This document shows positions 10,447 through 20,190 of a stretch of 64,000 bases of DNA, one piece after another. Position 1 is the stretch's first letter. Each line of letters opens with the position of its first letter. The notes under the pieces were generated by a model. That model had not been told where the DNA came from, ran no database searches, and saw only the letters and a list, made by a program, of their open reading frames with translations. The stretch covers positions 9,805,790-9,869,789 of the forward strand of contig NC_088653.1 of NCBI RefSeq assembly GCF_964019385.1, written 5' to 3'. The position numbers were made by a program, and so were the translations under genes. This stretch comes from Sycon ciliatum. Lineage: Eukaryota; Porifera; Calcarea; Leucosolenida; Sycettidae.

Positions 10447-10943
10447 TTAGCTAACCGCAATCAATAAAACTAGCTGAAACGACATTTGTGTACTTTATTC
10501 ATGCAATGTAAAAACGGTGGAGACGATGTGCAATAAAATGATGAAAATATGAAGAAATGGTGTAGGGAAAAAATATGGATTCAAACAAGTTTTCGTACAA
10601 CACTCATCAGGAATCGTCGTTGTACTAAAGGACACTGAAACAAAAATTGAACTGTTATAGAAAATCTAAGTTAGAGAAAATAACACTAAGAGCAACAGCA
10701 GTGAAAGTTAAAAGTGTGAATTTTAACAATCAAAGCGAGAAATGAACAAAGGAGAAAGGAAGGAAAGACAACGTGATAACACATAACAGCAGTACATTAC
10801 ACCTAGAACATTAACAGCCAAGCCTGACCTACACCATTTCTTCATATTTTCATCGTTTTATTGCACATCGTCTCCACCGTTTTTACATTGCATGAATAAA
10901 GTACACAAATGTCGGTTCAGCTAGTTTTATTGATTGCGGTTAT
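10447..10943. mobile_element. foldback element with about 118-bp inverted repeats
   Basis: The arms 10447-10565 and 10828-10943 are near-perfect reverse complements, starting AACCGCAATCAATAAAACTA. The spacer of about 260 bp is AT-rich and non-coding. AAAATTAGCT occurs just left of the element and again at about 10971, which might be a 10-bp duplication if the right end is really there. Because of the arms, AATAAA occurs on both strands, which could supply polyadenylation signals. Confidence 0.7.
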
Positions 10944-11173
10944 CAAATTATTGTCTCCTCGCCGTGTGTTTAAAATTAGCTACATGTATGAAAAGTATGA
11001 ATGCAGCAGACATCACCACGCAACATGAAAATTTGCTTACACAGATCAGGCTTGTGCATACGAATACAAACAGCTTCAAGGACCTTCAACTGCTGGAGAT
11101 AACGGGCATGACACAGTACAGAGAAATGGGAATCGCCACACACACTCAAATAATCGGGACGAGATAACGAATG

Positions 11174-11267
11174 CTAGTACACAGCTGACTTCTTACGAAC
11201 TTCACCCTCATCAGCTCCATCACCTTCTCTGCCACCTGTCTCCTCATCGTCCGTTATATACATTCCT
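11174..11267 (-). CDS. possible 3'-terminal exon with acidic C-terminus
   Basis: On the minus strand, TTACTAAAC (branch-point like) is followed about 15 bases on by ATATATTTCAG, then 30 codons ending in TAG. The peptide starts GMYITDDEETGG, is strongly acidic and ends RKKSAVY. Splice context is good, but no upstream exon was identified: the gypsy element sits about 580 bp further on in that direction. No family is recognised. The inverted arm at about 10928 provides an AATAAA about 245 bp past the stop. Confidence 0.3.
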
Positions 11268-11844
11268 GAAATATATCTCCGTTTAGTAATTTGCAGTCGA
11301 CCTCTTCTCTCTGCTACAGCGTGCTGCGGTGCCCGCACAACCGGACACTGTGTCAAAGAAGTGGGTTCAATTTCTGTGATTGACAGCACTGTAGTTGTTG
11401 CCGACTATGTGCTTGTATTTATTTATGTATTTATATCATTATCTCATGGCACATCATGATGACAGCCAGTAAAACTGAGACAAGCGTGAAAGCCAACCAC
11501 AGCAGTAAAACAGATAAAAGAATACAAATAAAAGGCGAAGAAGGCAAAGGAGGAGACAAACCAGCAGGATGTCATGCAAATACATGAAACCTATAATTAA
11601 GCAGAGATTTTAGCAACAAAATTATCCATCGACGTGCTGGTCTTTGTCCGCGTTGGTAATGTTGCCCAAAACACATAGCCAACAAATATCGGGGATCTAG
11701 TGAATAGGGACTAGACCCTAGGTGTTGCTAGGCAGGTGTGACAAAGATAGCGTTGGAGTCGGCGAGACGGTACTCAGCAGAGAGGGTGTTCCAGTGTGCA
11801 ACTGCGCTGTATGTGAGCGAGTGAAAGCCAGAGTGTCTATGGGC
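11268..11844. other. non-genic stretch, nothing recognised
   Basis: AT-rich, possibly intronic if the preceding exon is real. The last five bases are the left copy of the gypsy target duplication. Confidence 0.35.
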
Positions 11845-12111
11845 TGTTATGTTCTCATGCACACCACTACTACTAGACAACAGGAACTAGTTTGGTGACA
11901 AGATAATAGAAACTAATTATTTACATTCTCAAGTGAGGAAGAAGAGCAAGGAGAAGAACACATGAATCCAGAATATGGATGCGTGCATGCGTCCAATAGA
12001 GACATGACGTAATCACGTGAAGCAAGGCGTATAACGTAACAATACGCGTTATACGCGTGATAACAACTTGAAGTACATTCGCAATACATGAGTAGCTAGC
12101 ATGATACATCA
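11845..12111 (-). repeat. 3' LTR of the gypsy element
   Basis: 267 bp, six differences from the 5' LTR. The target duplication TGGGC lies directly outside at 11840-11844. Confidence 0.93.
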
Positions 12112-12180
12112 CGTCCCTTCTGAGATAGAAATATAACAATTATATTTACATACATGTATCTCACGCCCCTTCTGAGATGA
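12112..12180 (-). promoter_or_regulatory. duplicated polypurine tract
   Basis: In sense, ATCTCAGAAGGGACG directly precedes the 3' LTR start TGATGTATCATG. About 50 bp upstream a second ATCTCAGAAGGGGCG precedes TGAGATACATG, which resembles an LTR start. The first is the functional-looking tract for plus-strand priming; the second looks like a relic duplication. Confidence 0.55.
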
Positions 12181-12319
12181 CAACAAGGCATCTAATACCA
12201 ACTAGAAAGGACGGCAAAGAAGATAGAGATAACTGAATACAAACATAGCTGAGCTCAACAAGAGACAGAAAGACGCACAGGCAGCTGATCATAAGTTTGG
12301 TCACGAGTGTTCGAAATAT

Positions 12320-13693
12320 TCAGCCTAGACGGGGGTTGGCGGCTTCGCTGACTGCGCCGGACTGACTGGCAGGCTGAGTGATGGGGGGGGGGGGGGGGGG
12401 GGTAGCAGGCATCAGCTGTGCAGGTGCTACGGGCAAGACAACAGGAGGAAGAAAGCTACGGTTTCGCCAGTATATTCGGCCACTGGGAAGCTTGACCATG
12501 TAGTCGCGGTGGCTCCCAATGGCGACAATGGTACCGCGGGCGTTCCACAACTTGCTGCGGGCATCTTGTAGATCCACAGGGCAACCAAGGTGGAGGCCAG
12601 GCAGAGAACGGGCAGACTGGTTGCAGTGCTGACTGGCTGCTTCAGACTGGGCAGAGGCACGACTGTCGATTTCGTCAGCGGTTTCTTGCCATGCTGGGGA
12701 AAAAAACGGGTCCGGTGGGCAAGCACGAATGACGACAGGGGGCGGCCAAACAGGGCCTGCGCTGGGCTCTGACCGGAGGTACGGGGAGAGTTACGCCATT
12801 CCAATAAGCCACGACGGAAGGCGTCGACATTAATGTCTCCGTTGGTGGTGGTCTTGGACACGAGAGATTTGATGGCCTTGACAGCCGCCTCCGCATGGCC
12901 ATTCGATTGTGGGTAATGCGGAGTGGACCTGACGTGGCAGACTTGCCAACGCTGACAGAAGGCAGAGAAACTCTGCGCTGTGAACTGCGGACCACCATCA
13001 GTCTTCAGGACAGCTGGGACACCGAGATCCGCGGACCAGCCTTGGAACGCACGGACTACGTCAGCGGAGGTGGCGGTGCGTCCTATCTTGGCAACACAGG
13101 GCCAGCCGGTCTTGCGGTCCACGTATACCAGGAACTGGTAGCCTTGTCATTCGAACAGAATCCGCGCTGGTGCTCTCAAACAGGAGGGCAGGAGAACGAT
13201 CCTCAGTTGCCAGCAGAAGTTCCTTCACCTGGGAAGGTGCGTGGTGACGGCAATCAGCGCAGCTGCGAACGATGTTGTCAATGTCGTTGGACAGCTGGGT
13301 CCAATACACCACCTGGCAAGCACGAGCCTTGGTACGTTTGAGACCTTGATGAGCAGCATGCAAGTCGTCAAGCACATTACGCCTGAGGGAACGCGGGACC
13401 ACAATGCGAGGACCTTTCAGTGCCAGGTCCTGGTCGACTGTAAGATGATGACGGACTGTCCAATACGGCTGGGCAGCAGGACATAAGTCGCGTTTGTCGT
13501 CGGGAAATCCATTCCAGACGGTGATGAGGAGTGCCTGATAATCCGAGTCAGCTCGAGCGGCTTCTTGCAATTCGGCAAACTGGAGATTGGCAATCTGGCC
13601 TTCGGTGTCTTTCCGAATGCATGCGCGTATGGCAAGAGTACGAAGGGCTGGGTGTTCACCGAGCTCATCGTCAGGGGTGGGATCATCCACCGG
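12320..13693 (-). pseudogene. pol: pol: integrase with zinc-binding domain and C-terminal tail
   Basis: The N-terminal zinc module reads DLHAAHQG ... CADC (H-X3-H and CX2C). The catalytic core follows in a second frame with KTDGGPQFTA, HYPQSNGHAEAAVKA and a downstream WRNSPRTSGQSPAQALFGRP. A third frame carries the C-terminal segment with GSHRDYMVKLPSGR and a proline run. Frame changes occur before YVDRKTGWPC (with an extra TGA) and at the A7 run 12700-12706. The proline run is a 20-bp poly-G on the plus strand (12383-12402). The segment is not a chromodomain. Integrase would insert the DNA copy into the genome. Confidence 0.85.
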
Positions 13694-15227
13694 ATTGCGG
13701 GATAGCGCGTCGGCGAAAGCGTTGTCAGTACCCTTACGCCAAGTGGCATGCAGCTGTTATGGACGAAGCTTCATGACCAGGCGTTGGAGCCGGGGATTCT
13801 CAATCTGATCGAGCGAGTAGGAGTTGATGATTGATGTGAGGGGCCGGTGGTCGGTGACAACCTCGAACAATGTACCGGGAAGGTAGAGAGAACATTTCTT
13901 CACCGCCCAGACGACAGCTAGGAGCTCCAGTTCGATGACAGCATACCGGGATTCTGGATCCGACAGAAATCGACTGCCACACTGGAGAATGCGCCACTTG
14001 CCATCTTGCAACTGCCACAGAACGTAGGCAAGGCCATGCAAAGCAGATGCATTGGTCTCTAGGCGTAGTGGCTGGTTACGTTGGAAGAATGACAGCGTTG
14101 ATGGCGACAACAGCTCAGCCTTGGCAGCGTTGACTGCATCTGTGTGAACTGAGTTCCATACAAACTCGTTGGACGTCTTGAGCAATGGGCGCAACGGGGC
14201 GGCGTGCTCAGACAGGTGCGGGGTGAACTCACCACACTGGTTGATAAGACCCATAAACGATCGGAGATCAGTGCGGTTGCTGGGAGCTGGAAACTGGCTG
14301 ATAGCTTTGACCTTGGCATCATCGACGGTCCAGTCGTCAGCACTGATGCGGTAACCACAGAACTCCACGGCTGTCATGCCGAACACAAACGTCTTGGCGC
14401 TCAGAGTAATGCCATTCTCCCGGACGCAGAGCAGGACATCCCGGACGTGAGATCGGTGGGTGGGCAGGTCATTATCGTAGACGAGGCAGTCATCAACGAC
14501 CTTCTGGAACTGGGAGATATGAGCAAACGCGGCGTCTGTGCGGCGATTAAACTCGTCTGTGGCAGAGACCAATCCTTGTGGGTTGCGTAGGTACCTGTAC
14601 CGACCCCAATGTGTCATGAACGTGGTCAACGGACGGGAGGCCTCGCTCAGTGTAACTTGCCAATAGCCGTGGCGGGCGTCTAGCTTGGTGAAGTGCCTTT
14701 GCGTTGCCAATGCTGGATACAGCGTCACGAGAGCTTGGTGCAGGGTGAGCAGGGGGTTCGACTTGGTCCTTGAGCTTTTTGAAATCAACGCTGAGCCTCT
14801 TCTCGTTTGTCCCCTTCTTGTCCACGATGACAATTGGGTGACACCACGCACTGGGTTCGGTGACCTCCTCGTTGATGGCATCACGGACCATGTCATCCAG
14901 CTGGGACTTCACTTGGTCACTGTACGCATGCGGGATCTGGCGGGCATGATATGCAGCGACAGGCTTAGCATCAGCTCGCACTCTAATTTCCTTAGGTCCA
15001 CCAAGCATCGGCTTCAACACGGTGTCATCAAAGACGTCAGCGAATTCAGCTAGGAGTTCGGCTCTCATCGTCTCTGAGTCGGTGGCTTTGGACACAACCT
15101 TGGTGAGACTGGCGCCATCTCCGGTACGAACATCGTCGATGTCGTCAAGCAGGTTCTTGACAAATCCGCCTAACTGGTCAAGGTGTTGAGTGCTGATGGC
15201 ATCAACGTCGCTACCAGTATCCGGGAG
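13694..15227 (-). pseudogene. pol: pol: protease remnant, reverse transcriptase, RNase H
   Basis: LPDTGSDVDAIS just after a TGA is the aspartic protease active-site loop. In the relative at 43.0 kb a Trp stands where this TGA is. Only about 50 residues separate it from the reverse transcriptase, so the protease is shortened. Reverse transcriptase motifs are FTKLDARHGYWQV, YRYLRNPQGL and VVDDCLVYD (the catalytic pair as VDD). RNase H follows with LRLETNAS, ELELLAVVWAVK and VVTDHRPL. A frame change lies at the G5 run 14752-14756. A TAA at 13757-13759 stands where the family normally has an aromatic residue, before NAFADALSR. The polymerase copies element RNA into DNA; this copy is inactive. Confidence 0.88.
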
Positions 15228-16335
15228 TCAACTAAGAGCAACGGGCTCTGGCTCGATCACAGGCTGGGTAGCAACGGAAACTGTTGCGTCGTCCAACAGA
15301 GATGCTCGGTTGAGTCGCAAGTGTGCGATCTTGGACGACTTTTCCGGCTTCTTGGCGGGCATGCGGCACATTGCCCGGAAGTGACCCATTCCATTACAGT
15401 AGAGGCACACTTTGTTGATCGCTGGACACGGCGATTTCGTGTGCGCTGTGCGTCCGCAGTTACGGCACTTATCACGAGCAGAAGTGTGCTTCGCCTCAAC
15501 TGGGGGCTGTGAAGCTGACTTCAATGCGCTGATAAGACGACTTCCTGGCAGCATTGACTTGGCCGGCGGTAGGGATGTGGTGGCTGGTCTGTGTGGCTGC
15601 CTCTTCTGCACGACACACCTTGACTGTCGCCACCAATGTCAGGTCGGAGGTGGTCAACAGTTTGTGACGGGTGGTATCGTCCAGGATACCGATCACAATG
15701 CGGTCTCGCATCATGTCCGCTTGGACCCGTGCAAGATTAGTCTTGCACGTAGAACAGGCACGTGCCGAACAGGCAGAACAGAGCTTGTGTTCCACAAAAT
15801 CACACGTGTTAAACAACTCCTTCAGGGAAGTGTGGAACCCGTCAAAAAAATTCCCTTTCTGTTGTGTGCGCTTAAAAAATTCAATACGGTCAAGTATGGG
15901 GTTTCTTTGTCGGCGAAGAAACTGCTCGACCGCCTCCAAGACGTCACACGCATCAGGGTTTGTCGCGATGACAATGGTGCCCTCCCTGATAAAACGTCTG
16001 AGGTCTTCATCAAGGCACTGACGGATGGCAGATACCCTGGTTTCCTATGACTGTGCTGTCAGGTAGTGGCACCGAGAAAAGTCTTCCCACAGTTCCTGCC
16101 AGGCAGCAAATTCTGACAGGGACGCGGAGGACAGCAGCATGGGTCGCTCCGCCACAACAGGCTTTGGAGCTGGCGGTGCTGGCGACGAGCGAGGCTGACT
16201 CTGTTGAGTAAGACCAGTGATAATTGCTTCGAGACGCTTCTCTCGTTCATTGACTGCCTCCCTCTGCATTTTGAAGAGATCGGCAAGAGCAGCGATATCT
16301 GCGCTCGGCACACTTGGTGCAGCTGCATCTGACAT
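15228..16335 (-). pseudogene. gag: gag of gypsy element: capsid region and two zinc knuckles
   Basis: The start MSDAAAPSVPSADIAAL at 16335 is followed by a coiled, charged segment (EREKRLEAIITGL). A TAG stop at 16045-16047 interrupts an otherwise continuous frame. The middle carries CSACSARACSTC, a four-cysteine cluster, just before MRDRIVIGI, a motif shared with the second gypsy element. The frame then changes around the G5 run at 15502-15506, after which two knuckles follow, CRNCGRTAHTKSPC and CLYCNGMGHFRAMC. The second is a canonical CX2CX4HX4C nucleic-acid binding knuckle. It ends at a TGA (15228-15230) directly before the protease motif. Gag would form the particle shell and bind the RNA; this copy cannot. 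Confidence 0.85.
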
Positions 16336-16436
16336 TTCGGAAGACGGTCACGACTAGAGAAATAAAAAAAATTAATTGGACCTGCAGGCCTCGTGCGAAC
16401 ACAACCGGGATGCACCACGGGCAAGAAAAACAAAGG

Positions 16437-16456
16437 CACGAAACTTCCCTGCGCCA
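16437..16456 (-). promoter_or_regulatory. primer binding site of the gypsy element
   Basis: TGGCGCAGGGAAGTTTCG starts directly after the LTR on the minus strand. A TGG start with no gap is what a tRNA-primed element needs. The priming tRNA was not identified. The last A of the LTR and the first TG of this site form an ATG. Confidence 0.65.
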
Positions 16457-16723
16457 TGTTATGTTCTCATGCACACCACTACTACTAGACAACAGGAACT
16501 AGTTTGGTGACAAGATAATAGAAACTAATTATTTACATTCTCAAGTGAGGAAGAAGAGCAAAGAGAAGAACACATGAATCCAGAATATGGATACGTGCAT
16601 GCGTCCAATAGAGACATGACGTAATCACGTGAAGCAAGGCGTATAACGTAACAATACGTGTTATACGGGTGATAACAACTTGAAGTACAAGCGCAATACA
16701 TGAGTAGCTAGCATGATACATCA
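16457..16723 (-). repeat. 5' LTR of the gypsy element
   Basis: 267 bp, in sense starting TGATGTATCATGCTAGC and ending GAACATAACA. It is preceded by target duplication TGGGC and followed by the primer binding site. It differs from the other LTR at six positions. Confidence 0.93.
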
Positions 16724-17097
16724 TGGGCAGTAGGAAGGCTAAGAGCAGAGGTGGCCTGTCCACGGGTCACCACAACTGTGTGGGTAACGTGCGTACGAAG
16801 CTGACATAGATGCTGCAGAAGTGGACTAGCCTGGCTGTGGACACAGAGATAAGTACATAGAAGGAGACTAAGATGAGTACGGTATTTTAAACAGTGCAGG
16901 TTGGACACATGCAAAGCATGGGGTTGGTGTAGTGCGCGAAGCAGAATATAATATTTTAATGGCAGCAATACTAGTCTGCAATAGTTTCTGGTAATTTCTT
17001 TCACTTTTAAAAATCTTTGACATACACAGAACTAGAATACTCTAAGCTGAATTGTATGATGGCTAAATAGAACATGCAACGGGCAGCATGAGTAAGG
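16724..17097. other. non-genic stretch, nothing recognised
   Basis: It begins with the right target duplication of the gypsy element. No frame or repeat is recognised. Confidence 0.35.
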
Positions 17098-17510
17098 TCA
17101 TGCTTGTTCAGCATGGCGGAATGCACCTAACTTCTTATGAACAGTGTTGCAGGCATTATTCACGTGCCGCTCAAAAGTCAGGTACTCATCTATTTTGGCA
17201 CCAAAATATTTGGCATTGGTGGAGAGTGGTATATCAACGCCTGAACAAGTCAGCTTGAGGTGGCCGGGAATCAAGTTTGCAGGCTGCCTAAACACGACAA
17301 ATTTGGTCTTCTGGGGGTTGAAAATCAGGCCCTCGTCCGTTAATGCTTGGTGCAAGCGGGTGAGGTCTTCGTGCAGCCTATCTGTTACACGCTTTAATTG
17401 TTGCCTGCGATGTAGAATGCTTTGTCATCGGAATATATTTGGCTGAGGGAATGGCGAAGGGAAGACGAGATATCACGGACAATCGTGGATATGGCGTCTA
17501 ATTTGGAGAC
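17098..17510 (-). pseudogene. LINE reverse transcriptase fragment (Jockey/CR1-like)
   Basis: On the minus strand the polymerase active-site box appears as YSDDKAFYIAG (the usual YADD with Ser), preceded by DISSSLRHSLSQI. After a stop and frame change near 17400 the frame continues with GLIFNPQKTKFVVF, KYFGAKIDEYLTFERHVN and KKLGAF, the standard order past the catalytic box. Only about 140 codons remain, with neither endonuclease nor C-terminal part. The fragment ends at 17098. Confidence 0.75.
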
Positions 17511-17617
17511 GTGTTTTGCTGAGTATTCTTTGCAGTTGCAGTTTGGGTGTCAAGTCGTAGCTTTTCGCTCCCTCCCACCCCTTGGTGGCATATTGTTTAT
17601 CCGGTTGGGAGGGGAGG

Positions 17618-18297
17618 GGCAAACTGGCCGCATATTTTGTCTGTATGTTGTGACGCCCGATTCCAGGCAGTCGTGTGAACCCTCAGTGGGCGATTTGCGG
17701 GCCTCGGTGGCCATTTGTGCGCCCTCGGCGGGCAAGGTGATATCGGCCGACGGTGGGCAGTTTGCAGGCCTCAGGCGGCAATTTGCGCGCTCTCGATGGG
17801 CCGTCTGCTGGTTTAGCCCTCGACGGGCAGTTTGCTGGCTGTGGCGGCCATTTGAACGCCCTCGGTAGGCAGTATACTAGTTTATCACTCAACAAGCGAT
17901 TTGCTGGCCTCGGCGGCCATTTCGACGCCCTCCGTGGGCAGTATACTAGTTTAGTCCTCGGTGGGCAGTTTGCTGGCCTAGGCGGCCATTTGCGCGCCCT
18001 CGGTGAGCAGTATGCTAGCTTAGCCATTCGTTGGCCCTCGGTGGGCAGTATGATAGTTTAGCCCTCGGTGGGCGGTTTGCTGCCCTCGGTGGCCATTCAT
18101 ACACCCTTAGCGGGCAGATGCTAGTTTATCCCGTGGCGGGCGAGTTGGCTGGCCCCCGGAGGCCATTTGAGCGCTCTCCGTGGACAGTATGTGGTTGGCC
18201 CATAGTGGGCTGAATGATATAGCCCCTGACGGGCCGTGTGGCATAGACCCGGTCCTTACGCGGGTCTTTTCTTCATCACCGTCCTGCATCTTCACTC
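17618..18297 (+). repeat. GC-rich minisatellite element, copy 1
   Basis: It starts with GGGCAAACTGGCC then CTGTATGTTGTGACGCC, followed by about eight diverged units of roughly 66-70 bp rich in GCCCTCGGTGGGCAGT and GGCCTCGGCGGCCATTTG, and ends GCATCTTCACTCA. The same start, unit and end occur in opposite orientation at 61049-61532, so the whole block, not only the tandem unit, is a dispersed element. Open frames are a by-product of the unit length. Confidence 0.75.
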
Positions 18298-18311
18298 AAA
18301 CATGTATGTAT

Positions 18312-18314
18312 GCA

Positions 18315-18362
<48 letters not shown>

Positions 18363-18384
18363 TGTGTGTGTGCGTATGTGTGTG
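18312..18384 (+). repeat. (TG)n microsatellite
   Basis: TG dinucleotide run with a few TA or GC interruptions. Confidence 0.9.
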
Positions 18385-18505
18385 TTGAATGGTGTTATCC
18401 CAGCACAAGTTGCTATGTCTAACGTAGCTGTTCGCTATCATCGCTTCCGCGATGGGCATGTCTGAGGTCTGAGGTGTGTATGGGGGGGGGGGGGGGGGTG
18501 CTCCC
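18385..18505. repeat. dispersed block beside TG tract, with 17-bp poly-G
   Basis: CAGCACAAGTTGC and CGCTTCCGCGATGGGCATGT recur in part at 54044-54090 and 55045-55080, again next to TG-rich DNA. Poly-G lies at 18482-18498. Confidence 0.45.
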
Positions 18506-18507
18506 AT

Positions 18508-18773
18508 GTGCCAAAGTGTATTCTCTTCGGTGAACTGGACAAGACCCGGCCACGTCATGGGCCCCCGAAGCGGTGGCGGGACAATGTTGTTTCTGACATA
18601 AAGGACCGCCAGATAGTGGACTGGTACGACCTCGCCCAGGATCACAGAGAGTGGAGATCATCATGCAGCACCATTCCTCCGACCGAGCCCGTCACTTAGA
18701 CTTCGCTTGCACTTGTGGAAAGCGCTATCACCGTCGCCAGGACTTGACTCGCCACGCCCGATTCTGCCCGTGA
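18508..18773 (+). pseudogene. LINE ORF2 3' end with a C-terminal zinc finger
   Basis: The first frame (18508-18699) reads ILFGELDKTRPRHGPPKRW, DWYDLAQDHREWR, the usual tail of RTE-like LINE polymerases. A frame change near 18670 leads into a finger CTCGKRYHRRQDLTRHARFC (CXCX12HX3C) ending at TGA 18771-18773. It is followed by a short 3' region and a (TTGTA)n-like tail at 18811-18838, as expected for a LINE 3' end. It is 5'-truncated, so only the 3' end remains. Confidence 0.7.
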
Positions 18774-18838
18774 CTTGAACACTCTTTGGGACCTGCTATC
18801 ATCTCCGGATGGGCATAATTGTATTGTATTGTATTGTG

Positions 18839-18911
18839 TGGGTGGGTGGGTGAGTGTGTGTGTGTGTTTGTGCGTGTGGGTGCTTGTGGTGTGTGTGTGT
18901 GTGTGTGTGTG

Positions 18912-18956
<45 letters not shown>

Positions 18957-18968
18957 ATGTGTGCATGT
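18839..18968 (+). repeat. (TG)n microsatellite
   Basis: TG run with GGTGGGTGGG at its start. It lies between the tail of one LINE fragment and the start of another. Confidence 0.9.
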
Positions 18969-18980
18969 GTGGAGGACACA

Positions 18981-19932
18981 TGTTCAACTCACGGCCTCCT
19001 TCGTATATCTTGGTAGCCTCGTTGACCCTGACTCTCGTGTTGGCCTTGAGGTTGATCGTCGTCTTGCCAGCGCAACTCGTGCATTTGGAGCACTTCGCTA
19101 TGTGTTTAACACTCCCGGCCTGTCCATCCGCACAAAGAAAATGCTGTACGAAACTTGCGTTCTGACTGTTTTGCTGTATGGTGCTGAGTGTTGGCCGGTT
19201 CTTCGTCGTGATGAGATCCGTATTGACAACTTTCATCATCAATGTCTACGGTGTATCCTGGGAGTCTCGCGCTGAGATCAGAAGTTGAATCATGTCCGGA
19301 ATTGTGACCTCCGTAAGCGTTGGAGGGATGAGGATCTGGTGTCGGACACTATGCCCCGTCGCCGCCTCCAGTGGTTGGGCCATGTAGCTTGGATGCCTGA
19401 CAACCGTCTCCTTAAGCAGTTGCTGTTTGGATGGCTTGACGCTCCCCGACCAGCTCAGGGACCTCGTCTTCGGTGGAAGGACAGAATACAGTCAGACAAG
19501 AAACTGTGTCAAATTGATGAATGGTTTACTCTGGCCCAGGATGGTCAGCAATGGAGAGTTGCGTACCGCACTCGTGTGCAGGGTCCTGCCCCGCCACCGC
19601 TCTCTTGCCTGGTATGTAAACGGACATTCAAGAGTAAATCTGGACTTGGACGACACAAATGTTCTGCTGATCGCCAGCTGCCTGTAGCGGAACAGCCGGA
19701 CGCACGTCAATGCCATGCCTGCCTTCGGTGGTTCCGAAGTGCCGGTGGACTTGCTGCGCACAAGTGCACAACACCGCCCACACCCCAGCGCATACCAATC
19801 ACCAGCCATCCGTGTTGCAACCAGCACTGCGCTACCTGTGATCGCTGTTTTTAATCTGCTCCTGGCTTTCGGCGACACAATTGCAATCGTGGACGGCGTC
19901 GTGGCGGAGCGGCTTCCTTGTGGCAGTGCTGA
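18981..19932 (+). pseudogene. LINE ORF2 3' part with three tandem C2HC fingers
   Basis: Polymerase C-terminal motifs run in order: FVYLGSLVDPDS, RAFGALRYVF, LYETCVLTVLLYGAECW, FHHQCLRCILGVSR (then TGA at 19273-19275), RRRLQWLGHVAWMPDN, DEWFTLAQDGQQWR. The C-terminus carries fingers CLVCKRTFKSKSGLGRHKC (19606-19662), CHACLRWFRSAGGLAAHKC (19711-19767) and a third (19828-19884) of the same CX2CX12HXC spacing, in which one codon is TAA (19852-19854). The frame then closes at 19932. Fingers at this position are known in RTE-like polymerases and may bind the template RNA or target DNA. Two stops show the copy is dead. Confidence 0.8.
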
Positions 19933-20190
19933 CTTCTCTCGAACTCTCTCTTCTACTCTCCCCTGTCTCTGGGGCGGCGTGGCCAAGCATTTGGCAGCTG
20001 TACACCAGGCCAGGCCAAGTGTTAGTGTGTATGTGTGCATGTGTGTCTGTCAGCGTAGGCGCACGAGTGCCCGAGTTTGGCATGCGGTAGCACTTGGAGG
20101 TGCTTACCTGTTTGCGGGTGCTGAGGCTAACACTGTTAAAATAATGGTCTCTATAAGAGTGGCTGCTGTACTCCTCTCGCCCTATTCATA

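Larger units (their letters stand above)
11845..16723 (-). mobile_element. Ty3/gypsy LTR retrotransposon, full length, degenerate
   Basis: The element is bounded by two 267-bp LTRs, TG...CA, and by a perfect 5-bp target duplication TGGGC at 11840-11844 and 16724-16728. Sense is minus. The order gag, protease, reverse transcriptase, RNase H, integrase is that of Ty3/gypsy. The LTRs differ at six positions, so insertion is fairly recent. Coding capacity is lost: in-frame stops lie in gag, protease, RNase H and before the integrase core, and frame changes lie at short homopolymers. Gag is clearly related to that of the element at 41621-43804. Confidence 0.93.

Noticed and set aside
12895..15512. 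Plus-strand frames across the gypsy element
   Set aside because: They are antisense shadows of clear gag and pol motifs on the minus strand.
18811..18838. Telomere-like repeat (TTGTA)n
   Set aside because: It has only a few units and sits directly after a LINE 3' end, where such tails are normal.
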